In this document: positions 53,494 to 60,776 of the stretch, piece by piece
Numbering within the stretch: position 1 is the stretch's first letter
How the letters are laid out: every line of letters begins with the position of its first letter
Origin: Halorussus salinisoli
Lineage (GTDB): Archaea > Halobacteriota > Halobacteria > Halobacteriales > Haladaptataceae
Reading direction: 5' to 3'
Assembly: GCA_005239435.1 (NCBI GenBank)
Contig: ML241305.1
Span: 457,289 to 521,288 of the forward strand
DNA length: 64,000 bases
Notes under the pieces: generated by a model
Told to the model about the DNA's origin: nothing
The model's input: only the letters and a program-made list of their open reading frames with translations
Database searches by the model: none
Position numbers and translations under genes: made by a program

Positions 53494-54255
53494 TTAGGCG
53501 TCGAGCGCGTCGGGGTGGAAAATTCCGGCCAACGTCTCGACTCCTTCCACGAGGCGAGGGCTCGGCTGGTTCAGGAGCGAGTCGTCGAGGACGTGGACGT
53601 TCTCTCGGGCGAGCGCCGGGACGTCCCATTCGCGGTCGAAGATGGCGTCGGGGTCGGCGCAGGCCCCGTGGCCGCAGACGTGGACGACGACGTGGTCGGG
53701 GTCGGCGGCCTCGACCTCCGTGGTCGAAACCTCCCGCGAGCGGTCGCCGGGGTCGACGAAGGGATAGCGCCCGCCTGCGGTTTCGACCGCCTCGGGCACC
53801 CAGTTGCCCGCGGCCATCGGCGGGTCGGACCACTCCTCGCAGTAGACGACCGGCAAGGCACCGGAGTCGGGGGTGAGACGCCGAACGCGGTCGAGGCGGC
53901 TCTCTGCGCGCCGAGCGAGCGCCGCGCCCTCGTCGGGGAGACCGACCGCCGCTCCGAGGTCGGCGAACGACGCGACGACCTCGTCCAGCGTGGCCGGGGC
54001 GGCGTGGAACACCTCGTGGCCGCGCTCCCGAAGGTCGGCCGCGATGTCGGCCTGTAGGTCGTCGGCGGTGAGAACGAGGTCGGGGTCGCGGTCGGCGACC
54101 GCCTCGTAGTCCGGGTTGAGCCAGCCACCGACCGGTGGAACGTCCGCCTCGCAGTGATGAGTCACGCCGACGAGGTGGTCGGTCGCGCCGAGTTCCCGCA
54201 AGGTCTCGGTCGCGCTCGGGGCCAACGAGACGACTCGCTCGGTCTGAGTTACCAT
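53494..54255 (-). CDS. BtuF-like cobalamin-binding protein without signal peptide
   Basis: 253 residues from the ATG at 54255. The periplasmic-binding-protein fold of the iron/B12 type is clear: RVVSLAPSATETLRELGATD, VGVTHHCEADVPPVGGWLNP, DLVLTADDLQADIAADLRER, WSDPPMAAGNWVPEAVETAG and LLNQPSPRLVEGVETLAGIF. No export signal precedes it, so it should be cytoplasmic, unlike BtuF. It is part of a widespread solo family with no transporter genes alongside. The ligand is not proven. CGATTTAACC lies ~27 bases upstream. Confidence 0.82.
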   Translation of the reverse strand: MVTQTERVVSLAPSATETLRELGATDHLVGVTHHCEADVPPVGGWLNPDYEAVADRDPDLVLTADDLQADIAADLRERGHEVFHAAPATLDEVVASFADLGAAVGLPDEGAALARRAESRLDRVRRLTPDSGALPVVYCEEWSDPPMAAGNWVPEAVETAGGRYPFVDPGDRSREVSTTEVEAADPDHVVVHVCGHGACADPDAIFDREWDVPALARENVHVLDDSLLNQPSPRLVEGVETLAGIFHPDALDA

Positions 54256-54401
54256 CGGCCGGGAGTTAGAACCCCCGTAGGTTAAATCGACCGACTGACA
54301 CACTCGTCCCAAAATAAGGGTGTTTAAAATTTTGGTGGTGGAGAGCCAGACCGCCGTCTCGCGCCGGTGTGACACCCGTTCACGAGACGCGCGAAATTAA
54401 A

Positions 54402-54429
54402 TTCCGAAAATACTAAATACCTTTCGGAA
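54402..54429 (+). promoter_or_regulatory. Inverted-repeat operator around the tfb TATA box
   Basis: TTCCGAAA (54402-54409) and TTTCGGAA (54422-54429) are a perfect 8-base inverted repeat flanking TACTAAATAC, which looks like the TATA element. A transcript starting ~27 bases on would have a leader of about 70 bases, ending with GAGGAG before the tfb ATG. The arrangement suits a repressor that blocks TBP/TFB loading, possibly autoregulation. No similar palindrome was seen at other promoters here. Confidence 0.55.
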
Positions 54430-54516
54430 CAACGCAAGGTCAAGGAACTGAGTCCGGGGTTTTCCAGGTTCTCCCTGCCCGGTAGCCCGCGCCATCTCCG
54501 TCAACGAGGAGTCAAC

Positions 54517-55482
54517 ATGTCAGACGTAAGCACGAGAGTCAAACGAACCGAAGAAGAAGAAGTCGAACAAGAATCAGAGGAGTCTACCGCCTGCCCCGAG
54601 TGCAACGGTAATCTCATCTCCGACACCGAACACGGCGAGACCGTCTGCGAGGAGTGCGGTCTGGTCGTGGACGAGGACCAGGTGGACCGCGGGCCGGAGT
54701 GGCGCGCGTTCGACTCGAAGGAGAAAAACGAGAAGTCCCGGGTCGGCGCGCCGACGACGAACACGATGCACGACAAGGGTCTCTCGACCAACATCGACTG
54801 GCGCAACAAGGACGCCTACGGCAACTCGCTGGGGTCGCGCCAGCGCGAGAAGATGCAGCGCCTCCGCAAGTGGAACGAGCGGTTCCGCACCCGCGACTCG
54901 AAGGAGCGCAACCTCAAGCAGGCGCTCGGTGAAATCGACCGGATGGCGAGCGCGCTCGGTCTGCCGAACAACGTCCGCGAAACTGCCTCGGTCATCTACC
55001 GCCGGGCGCTCGACGAGGACCTCCTCCCCGGCCGCTCCATCGAGGGCGTCTCGACGGCCTGCGTCTACGCCGCCGCGCGACAGGCGGGCGTCCCGCGGAG
55101 CCTCGACGAGATCGCCGACGTGAGCCGAGTCGAGAAGAGCGAGGTCGCCCGGACCTACCGCTACGTGGTCCGAGAGCTGAACCTGGAAGTCAAGCCCGCC
55201 GACCCCGAGAGCTACGTCCCGCGGTTCGCCTCGGGACTCGACCTCTCGGACGAGGCCGAACACCGCGCCCGCGAACTGCTCCAGACCGCCAAGGAGAAGG
55301 GCGTCCACAGCGGGAAGTCGCCGGTCGGTCTCGCGGCCGCGGCCGTCTACGCCGCCGCGCTCCTGACCAACGAGAAGACGACCCAGGCCGAAGTGAGCGA
55401 GGTCGCCGACATCAGCGAAGTCACCATCCGGAACCGCTACCACGAACTGCTGGAGGCCGAAGAGGCCCCCGCGATGGCCTGA
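54517..55482 (+). CDS. tfb: Transcription initiation factor IIB
   Basis: 321 residues, the normal length. The N-terminal zinc ribbon is CPECNGNLI...CEECGLVVDE, then the B-finger region GPEWRAFDSKEKNEKSRVGA, then two cyclin-like repeats (IDRMASALGLPNNVRETASV; LLQTAKEKGVHSGKSPVGLA) with SEVADISEVTIRNRYHELLE at the end. It recruits RNA polymerase to TBP-bound promoters. Haloarchaea have several TFBs with different promoter preferences. An N-terminal acidic leader of ~20 residues is present. The start has a GAGGAG ribosome site, unlike the leaderless majority. Confidence 0.95.
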   Translation: MSDVSTRVKRTEEEEVEQESEESTACPECNGNLISDTEHGETVCEECGLVVDEDQVDRGPEWRAFDSKEKNEKSRVGAPTTNTMHDKGLSTNIDWRNKDAYGNSLGSRQREKMQRLRKWNERFRTRDSKERNLKQALGEIDRMASALGLPNNVRETASVIYRRALDEDLLPGRSIEGVSTACVYAAARQAGVPRSLDEIADVSRVEKSEVARTYRYVVRELNLEVKPADPESYVPRFASGLDLSDEAEHRARELLQTAKEKGVHSGKSPVGLAAAAVYAAALLTNEKTTQAEVSEVADISEVTIRNRYHELLEAEEAPAMA

Positions 55483-55581
55483 GTTCGGCCCGACGACCCG
55501 CGTTCGCTCGTTCTGCAAAGTTACAGACGGTTCAAAACCGAAAGAGAGTTTTGTCCCCCCAGAGACGGGGCTACAGAGCGG

Positions 55582-56613
55582 ATGGAGACCGAACATCGGA
55601 TACACGTCGGCGACGCCCGCGACATGGCCGCGCTCAGTGACGACTCCGTCGAACTCGTCGTGACCTCGCCGCCGTACCCCATGATAGAGATGTGGGACGA
55701 CCTGTTCGCGGAGTTGGACCATCGAATCGAGGACCTGCTGGCCGAGGGAGACGGCGAGGCCGCGTTCGAGGCGATGCACGCCGCGCTCGACCCAGTGTGG
55801 GACGAACTCTCCCGCGTCCTCGTGGAGGGCGGCGTGGCCGCCGTCAACGTCGGCGACGCGACCCGGAGCGTCGGCGACGGCTTCCAACTCTACCCGAACC
55901 ACGCCGAACTCATCACCCGGTTCCGCGAACGGGGGTTCGACCTCCTGCCGGACGTGCTGTGGCGCAAGCCGGCCAACAGACTCACGAAGTTCATGGGGTC
56001 GGGGATGGTGCCGCCGAACGCCTACGCGACCCTCGAACACGAGTACGTCCTGCTGTTCCGAAACGGCGGCGAGTCGCGGTCGTTCGAGACCGGGGCCGAG
56101 CGCCGGTACGAGGCGGCGTACTTCTGGGAGGAGCGCAACGACTGGTTCTCGGACCTCTGGACCGACGTGCAGGGCGAGGGCCAGCAACTCGACCACGACG
56201 AACTTCGCACGCGGTCGGCGGCGTTCCCCTTCGAGGTGCCCTACCGTCTGGTCAACATGTACTCGGTGTACGGCGACACGGTGCTGGACCCCTTCTGGGG
56301 GACCGGCACCACGACGCTGGCGGCGATGGTCGCCGGGCGCAACTCGGTGGGCTACGAACTCAGTCGAGAGTTCCGCGAGGTGTTCGACGACCGCCTCACC
56401 GAAATCGGGGCGTTCGCCGACGAGAAGAACCGCGAGCGACTGGCCGTCCACCGGGAGTTCGCGGCGGACCAACAACTCGGCTACGAGTCCGAGAACTACG
56501 ACTTCCAGGTCAAGACCAAGCAGGAGCGCCAGTTGCAACTGTACACCGTCGAGGAGTATCGTCAGGACGGCGACCGCTACGTGGTCAGCCACCGGCCGTT
56601 CTCGGACGAGTAG
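55582..56613 (+). CDS. zim: Orphan DNA methyltransferase, probable CTAG m4C methylase (Zim)
   Basis: 343 residues. The catalytic motif IV SPPYPMIEMWDD precedes the AdoMet motif I (DPFWGTGTTTLAAMVAGRNS), the beta-class order of N4-cytosine/N6-adenine methylases. Other matches are WRKPANRLTKFMGSGMVPPN and the C-terminal EEYRQDGDRYVVSHRPFS. No restriction enzyme gene is adjacent. From memory, the Haloferax volcanii homologue HVO_0794 modifies CTAG and lies close to aglD, as this gene does. CTAG is scarce in this window, which is consistent. The specificity is inferred, not shown. Confidence 0.75.
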   Translation: METEHRIHVGDARDMAALSDDSVELVVTSPPYPMIEMWDDLFAELDHRIEDLLAEGDGEAAFEAMHAALDPVWDELSRVLVEGGVAAVNVGDATRSVGDGFQLYPNHAELITRFRERGFDLLPDVLWRKPANRLTKFMGSGMVPPNAYATLEHEYVLLFRNGGESRSFETGAERRYEAAYFWEERNDWFSDLWTDVQGEGQQLDHDELRTRSAAFPFEVPYRLVNMYSVYGDTVLDPFWGTGTTTLAAMVAGRNSVGYELSREFREVFDDRLTEIGAFADEKNRERLAVHREFAADQQLGYESENYDFQVKTKQERQLQLYTVEEYRQDGDRYVVSHRPFSDE

Positions 56614-56639
56614 TCTTCGGGCGTCGAGCGAGACGTAGA

Positions 56640-56800
56640 CGTATTTTCGTTCCTTAGGACACTATTTTCGTTCATTTAGGAAATGTGTTTGTGCCTCAAA
56701 CCGGCACGTGCTGGTACGGTAGCGGTGCCGTGCTGTGCGGTCTGATCGGTTCGAGGAGTCGCTACCTCTCACCTCGTCACGCGTCTTCGTCGTGAGTGGT
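56640..56800. repeat. Mosaic intergenic repeat, inverted partial copy E
   Basis: The 421-base gap 56614-57034 holds this copy and the palindrome at 56877. Read on the minus strand it has ACCGCACAGCAC (complement of 56730-56741) followed outward by two TTTAGGAAA-type palindromes (56650-56660 and CATTTAGGAAATG 56673-56685), the same block types as copies A and B. No GCTAGCT unit is present. No gene seen. Confidence 0.6.
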
Positions 56801-56876
56801 CGGAGTCGGAAGTGGGTCGAGGTCGGACGGGGTCAGAGTCGGAAATAGGTCGAGGCAAAGTCGAAGTAGTAACCGG

Positions 56877-56955
56877 TTAGAAAGCCTCCGCCCGCTCGCG
56901 GTCACGCGAGCGAAGCGAGTGTGACCGCGAGCGGGCGGCCCCTTTCAGTCCACCC
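56877..56955. repeat. Palindromic element, copy 2, with a perfect 18-bp stem
   Basis: TTAGAAAGCC, then CCGCCCGCTCGCGGTCAC (56888-56905) pairing perfectly with GTGACCGCGAGCGGGCGG (56921-56938) around a 15-base loop, then CCCCTTTCAGTCCACCC (56939-56955). Start and end blocks match the element at 27010. It lies 79 bases upstream of the aroD start and 263 bases after the methylase stop. It could be an RNA hairpin or a miniature transposon-like repeat. Confidence 0.65.
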
Positions 56956-57034
56956 AGACGGCGTGGTCTGGTCGGCCTATCGTTCGGTCTCCGGAACGAG
57001 TACACTTTTCCACGCACCCGACAGACACCAAGAC

Positions 57035-57706
57035 ATGAACTTCGAGGAGTTCGTCCTCGCGGCCAGCGTCACCGACCTCGGCGCCGAACCCCGAGCGCGC
57101 CAGCACGCCGACGCGGTGGAGTTCCGGATGGACCTCGCCGACGACCCGCTCGCCGCGCTCGACGACTACGACGGCGAGTTGCCCGTCCTCGCCACCAATC
57201 GCGCGGCGTGGGAAGGCGGCGAGGCCGACGACGACGAGACCCGTCTCGCCGAACTCGCGGAGGCCGCCGAACTCGCCTGCGTCGGCGCGGTGGACGTGGA
57301 ACTCAAGAGTCTGACCGCGGGCGAGGGAGAGCGAGTGGCCGAGCGCGCACGCCGGACCGGCACGGCGGTCGTCGCGTCGGTTCACGACTTCGAGCGCACG
57401 CCGCCCGAACCCGACCTGCGCGGAGACCTCGAAGCCGCCACCGACCGCGCCGACGTGGGCAAGCTCGCGGTCACTGCCGAGAACCGCGGCGACGTGCTCG
57501 ACCTGCTCACGGTGACTCACGAGTTCGCGTCGGCGGGCGAGCGCGTGGCGACGATGGCGATGGGTGCGGCGGGCCGCCACTCGCGGGCGGTCGCTCCGCT
57601 CTACGGGTCGGCAATCGGCTACGCGCCGGTGGACCCGGAAGACGCCACCGCACCGGGCCAGTACGACCTCGAAACGCTGGCCGAACTGGTCGAGACGTTG
57701 GCCTGA
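57035..57706 (+). CDS. aroD: 3-dehydroquinate dehydratase, type I
   Basis: 223 residues. Third step of the shikimate pathway through a Schiff-base Lys. Family elements: ADAVEFRMDLADDPLAALDD (E-x-R-x-D), VVASVHDFERTPP (catalytic His) and DVGKLAVTAENRGDVLDLLT (Schiff-base Lys), MAMGAAGRHSRAVAPLYGSA near the end. The ATG at 57035 is preferred over a longer frame from 56921, which would run into the palindromic element. The archaeal 3-dehydroquinate synthase for the preceding step is encoded at 58371 on the other strand. Confidence 0.92.
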   Translation: MNFEEFVLAASVTDLGAEPRARQHADAVEFRMDLADDPLAALDDYDGELPVLATNRAAWEGGEADDDETRLAELAEAAELACVGAVDVELKSLTAGEGERVAERARRTGTAVVASVHDFERTPPEPDLRGDLEAATDRADVGKLAVTAENRGDVLDLLTVTHEFASAGERVATMAMGAAGRHSRAVAPLYGSAIGYAPVDPEDATAPGQYDLETLAELVETLA

Positions 57707-57747
57707 CGGCGACCGAGTACTATTTAAAAGCCAACTGTCGCTCGAAC

Positions 57748-57850
57748 TACTACTCGTCTAACACTGCCCCGGGACGTTTCGACGAGCGGGCGAGAAAACC
57801 CGCGATAGAACCCGTTAATCCGCTTCGGTTACGCGGATAGCCCGCCGAAC
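57748..57850 (+). other. Possible structured RNA between aroD and the next gene
   Basis: TATTTAAAAG at 57721-57730 is a good TATA box with no start codon at the expected distance. Downstream, GCGGGC (57786-57791) can pair with GCCCGC (57840-57845), enclosing ATCCGC (57818-57823) with GCGGAT (57833-57838). GCGGG (57786-57790) has an alternative partner in CCCGC (57799-57803). It may be a small RNA or only a terminator region for aroD. Confidence 0.3.
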
Positions 57851-57914
57851 GTGTTCAGCCAGCAAAGCGTCGCAGGGACAGCATTTATTAACGTCGGTCG
57901 GCTACCCGCCAGTA

Positions 57915-58370
57915 GTGACCCATACGAAATCCGAAAAGCGTCCGTGGCTGGGCGCCCTACTCGCGTTCTTCCTCCCCGGACTCGGCCACGTCTATCTCAG
58001 GGAGTGGCTTCGCTCGTTGATGTGGTTCGCTTTCGCGGTCAGCGCCGTACTGCTGTTCGTCCCGCTTCCGGACGCCGCGACCACCGGCGCGACCGGCGTC
58101 GGGGCCGCGTTCGACGCCGCGCTGGAAGCGACTCAGGACCTCCCGCTGGAGGCACTGCTCCCCATCTGGGTCGTCCGCCTGTTCAGCGCCATCGACGCCT
58201 ACTGGCTGGCGCTCCAGCGCACGCCCGACGACGTCGACGAAGGCGACCAGTGCCCGTCCTGCGGCAAGGCCGTGGACGAGGACCTCGACTTCTGTCAGTG
58301 GTGTACGACCCCGCTCCCCGAGCGCGACGGCCCGAACGGCCCGGCCGAAAGCGAGGCAGTTTCGCGGTAA
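57915..58370 (+). CDS. Membrane protein with C-terminal zinc ribbon
   Basis: 151 residues. Two to three N-terminal hydrophobic helices (GALLAFFLPGLGHVYLREWL, LMWFAFAVSAVLLFVPL) are followed by a C-terminal zinc ribbon (QCPSCGKAVDEDLDFCQWC). The Gly-rich GLGHVY motif near the start resembles TM2-type proteins. I recall such haloarchaeal proteins as DUF7575. The GTG at 57915 has ATTTATTAAC about 27 bases upstream, so it is leaderless. It is convergent with aroB', with no gap. Confidence 0.75.
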   Translation: MTHTKSEKRPWLGALLAFFLPGLGHVYLREWLRSLMWFAFAVSAVLLFVPLPDAATTGATGVGAAFDAALEATQDLPLEALLPIWVVRLFSAIDAYWLALQRTPDDVDEGDQCPSCGKAVDEDLDFCQWCTTPLPERDGPNGPAESEAVSR

Positions 58371-59537
58371 CTACTTCTCGATGATACTCTCTTCGACGGT
58401 CTCTCCGAAGTGGCGAGCGCCGCCCTCGCGGTAGACCCGGAGTTCGTCGCCGACTTCGAGGTCCGTGACCGCTTTCCGGCCGTCGCGGGTGGGGACCTTG
58501 ATGGTCTCGGCGTTCTGGAGGAGCGTCTCCACCCTGTCGCCGTCCTCGAACTCGACCTCCACCCGGAACATCGGCCGCTTCTCGATTTTGACCCGGCCGA
58601 CCGTGGCCTCGCGGGTGTGGCCGTCCACGTCCACGACCTGCACGTCGTCGCCCGACTTGAGTTCCGCGAGGTACTTCGTGCCGCCGTCGGGCGTCCGGAC
58701 GTAGGCGTGGACCGCGCCCGCGTTCACTCGGAACGGCCGGGAAGCGACGTACGGCGACTCGGCGGTCTCGGCGTGGACGAAGAAGAGGCCCCGCGACATC
58801 GACCCGACGAGCATCCCCTCGTCGTGGTCCATCAGACTTCCCGTATCGACGCACACCCGGTCGGCGCTCCCGGTGCGTTCGACCGCCGTGACCTCGGCCC
58901 AGGCCAGGTCCAGCGTCTCGCGCTCGGCCTCGTCGCGTACCTCGACGGTCTGGCGAATCTCGTCGGGGTCGTCGGTGTCCAACAGCACCGCGTCGCTCCC
59001 GATTTCGAGCGTCTCGAACGCGGTCTTGGCTTCCTCGGCCGACGTGACCCCGGCGACGAGGTCGGTCTCCTCGCCGATGCGCGCGATGAGATTTTCGAGG
59101 GGGATGATGGTCCAGTCCTCGCCGACGACGATGGTGTAGTCGGCCTCCGACGCCGCCTCCTCCGCGAACGCCTCGTAGTCCTCGCTCAGGATGCGGACGT
59201 ACGCTCCTTCGGCCCGGTTGTCGTCGCGCCGGAGCGTCGAGAGGTCCGCCGACCCCGAGAAGTCCGTGGGCAGGTCCACGGTACCGTCGCCTTCGCCGTC
59301 CTTGCCCACGACGAAGACGTCGGGGTCGACCTGCGGTTCGGCCTCGTCTATCACCTTCGCGTCGCCGGCGGTGAACGCCGCGACGTTCACGTCGCCGAGT
59401 TCCCGCACGCGTTCTACGTCGGCGGCGTCTACCAGTACCCAATCGACGCCTGCTTCGAGTCCCGCCGTGATTCGTTTCCGGCGAGCGTCCCAGTCGCCGA
59501 CCGCGTCGTCGGCCTTGAGCCACACGGAGCGTGTCAT
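58371..59537 (-). CDS. 3-dehydroquinate synthase II (archaeal AroB')
   Basis: 388 residues from the ATG at 59537 (MTRSVWLKADDAVGDWDARR). The archaeal route from 2-amino-3,7-dideoxy-threo-hept-6-ulosonate to 3-dehydroquinate uses this enzyme in place of bacterial AroB. Matches include GVDWVLVDAADVERVRELGD, IPLENLIARIGEETDLVAGV, DTGSLMDHDEGMLVGSMSRG and FRVNAGAVHAYVRTPDGGTK. The long in-frame extension to 59756 is antisense to the lipoprotein gene and not coding. Confidence 0.92.
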   Translation of the reverse strand: MTRSVWLKADDAVGDWDARRKRITAGLEAGVDWVLVDAADVERVRELGDVNVAAFTAGDAKVIDEAEPQVDPDVFVVGKDGEGDGTVDLPTDFSGSADLSTLRRDDNRAEGAYVRILSEDYEAFAEEAASEADYTIVVGEDWTIIPLENLIARIGEETDLVAGVTSAEEAKTAFETLEIGSDAVLLDTDDPDEIRQTVEVRDEAERETLDLAWAEVTAVERTGSADRVCVDTGSLMDHDEGMLVGSMSRGLFFVHAETAESPYVASRPFRVNAGAVHAYVRTPDGGTKYLAELKSGDDVQVVDVDGHTREATVGRVKIEKRPMFRVEVEFEDGDRVETLLQNAETIKVPTRDGRKAVTDLEVGDELRVYREGGARHFGETVEESIIEK

Positions 59538-59649
59538 GTTCCCACGCTTGCAGCGAGACGGCTTGAACGTGGCGAATGTGACGAATCGTGCGACGAATCC
59601 GAATCTCGTCCGTTCGCCCTCTGTCGGAATCGATTCTTCGAAAAGCGGA

Positions 59650-60624
59650 TTAGCTGGCAGTGGTCGTCGTGACCTCGCTTTCGGACGTAGTTTCGTCGCC
59701 TGTCGGAGTCGGAGTCGTCTCGTTTTCGGGAGTCTCGGTCGGCGGCGTCGCGGCACCGACCCATGTCGGGCGCTCGACCGTGACCGTCCCGACCTCGGTC
59801 AACTCGAACTCGTAGTGGATTCGACTCTCGTCGTTGCCCTCGGAGGCGGCCGTCAGTGAGAGCGAGTGAACTCGGCCCTCCGCGTCCACGACCACCGTCG
59901 CGTTCAGGTCCGTGAGGTTGGCGGAGTCGACGGCCTCGGTCGCTCGGAGGACCGCCACTCGCTGGCCGTCCCGGTCGTCGACGCGCGCGAGGTCGAACTT
60001 CCCGGCGGTCAGCGCGAGTTCGACGAGCCACGCTTGCGTCACTTGCGAGTCGAGGTCGGCCCGGGGCAGGTGGGCCCACGTCTCGTCGGCGACGTTTCCG
60101 CCGCTTCGGTTGTACCGCCGGAGTTCGGTCCGGTCCTCTCGGCGGTACTGGACGACGACCGACGTGTCGTTGGCCCAGAGGTCGGTGGCGACTCGCGTCG
60201 TCCCTTCGGTGAGATTCCGGACGCTATCCGAGTGGACCACGAGCGGCGACCGGCCCGTTTCGACGGTCCCTCGCTGTCTGGTCCACTGGCTCGTTTCCCC
60301 CACCGTGACGTTGGACCGGAACTCGAAGGCGAAACTGGAGTTGTTGAGGCCGCTCCGGTGGGCCTCGACCAGCACAGACGGGTCTTCGACGCCCGAGGCG
60401 TTCACGCCCGGCGGGAGCGATTCGTTCGCGGAGGCGTTCATCGTCGTCGTCGTCGTTTCGTTCGGCGACGTGACGCTCGTCGCGGTCGTCTCCGTAGTCG
60501 TCCGATCTTCGACAGTCGTCGGAGTCTCTGCAGTAGTAGTCGTCGGAGTCGTACCGTCACTCCCAGCACATCCGGCGAGGAGGATCATCGCGGCGACGAC
60601 GAGCGCGGCTCGACGGGAAACCAT
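59650..60624 (-). CDS. DUF7537-like lipoprotein
   Basis: 324 residues. The signal peptide ends in a lipobox (VVAAMILLAGCAGSDG), so the Cys is lipid-modified and the protein sits on the outer face of the membrane. Thr-rich linkers flank a beta-rich core (FAFEFRSNVTVGETSQWTRQ, DGQRVAVLRATEAVDSANLT, IHYEFELTEVGTVTVERPTW), which resembles a fold related to LolA/outer-membrane lipoprotein carriers as in other haloarchaeal lipoproteins. The ligand is unknown. CGGTTTATGG upstream is the probable TATA region. Confidence 0.8.
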   Translation of the reverse strand: MVSRRAALVVAAMILLAGCAGSDGTTPTTTTAETPTTVEDRTTTETTATSVTSPNETTTTTMNASANESLPPGVNASGVEDPSVLVEAHRSGLNNSSFAFEFRSNVTVGETSQWTRQRGTVETGRSPLVVHSDSVRNLTEGTTRVATDLWANDTSVVVQYRREDRTELRRYNRSGGNVADETWAHLPRADLDSQVTQAWLVELALTAGKFDLARVDDRDGQRVAVLRATEAVDSANLTDLNATVVVDAEGRVHSLSLTAASEGNDESRIHYEFELTEVGTVTVERPTWVGAATPPTETPENETTPTPTGDETTSESEVTTTTAS

Positions 60625-60776
60625 TGTCTACTACTCCGGTAGCGTCACCCATAAACCGGCAGTATCGTGCCGTAGCGTTTTCTGAATTAGCTACGAATTA
60701 TGCGAGTTAAACGGTGCTTACCGGGTTCCTAATCGCAAAAAGGGACCGCCGCGGGACCGGCGACGACGCTTCGAGT

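Noticed and set aside
58183..59523. 446-residue minus-strand frame overlapping 3-dehydroquinate synthase
   Set aside because: It is a shadow of the synthase frame with Arg/Gly-rich low-complexity translation.
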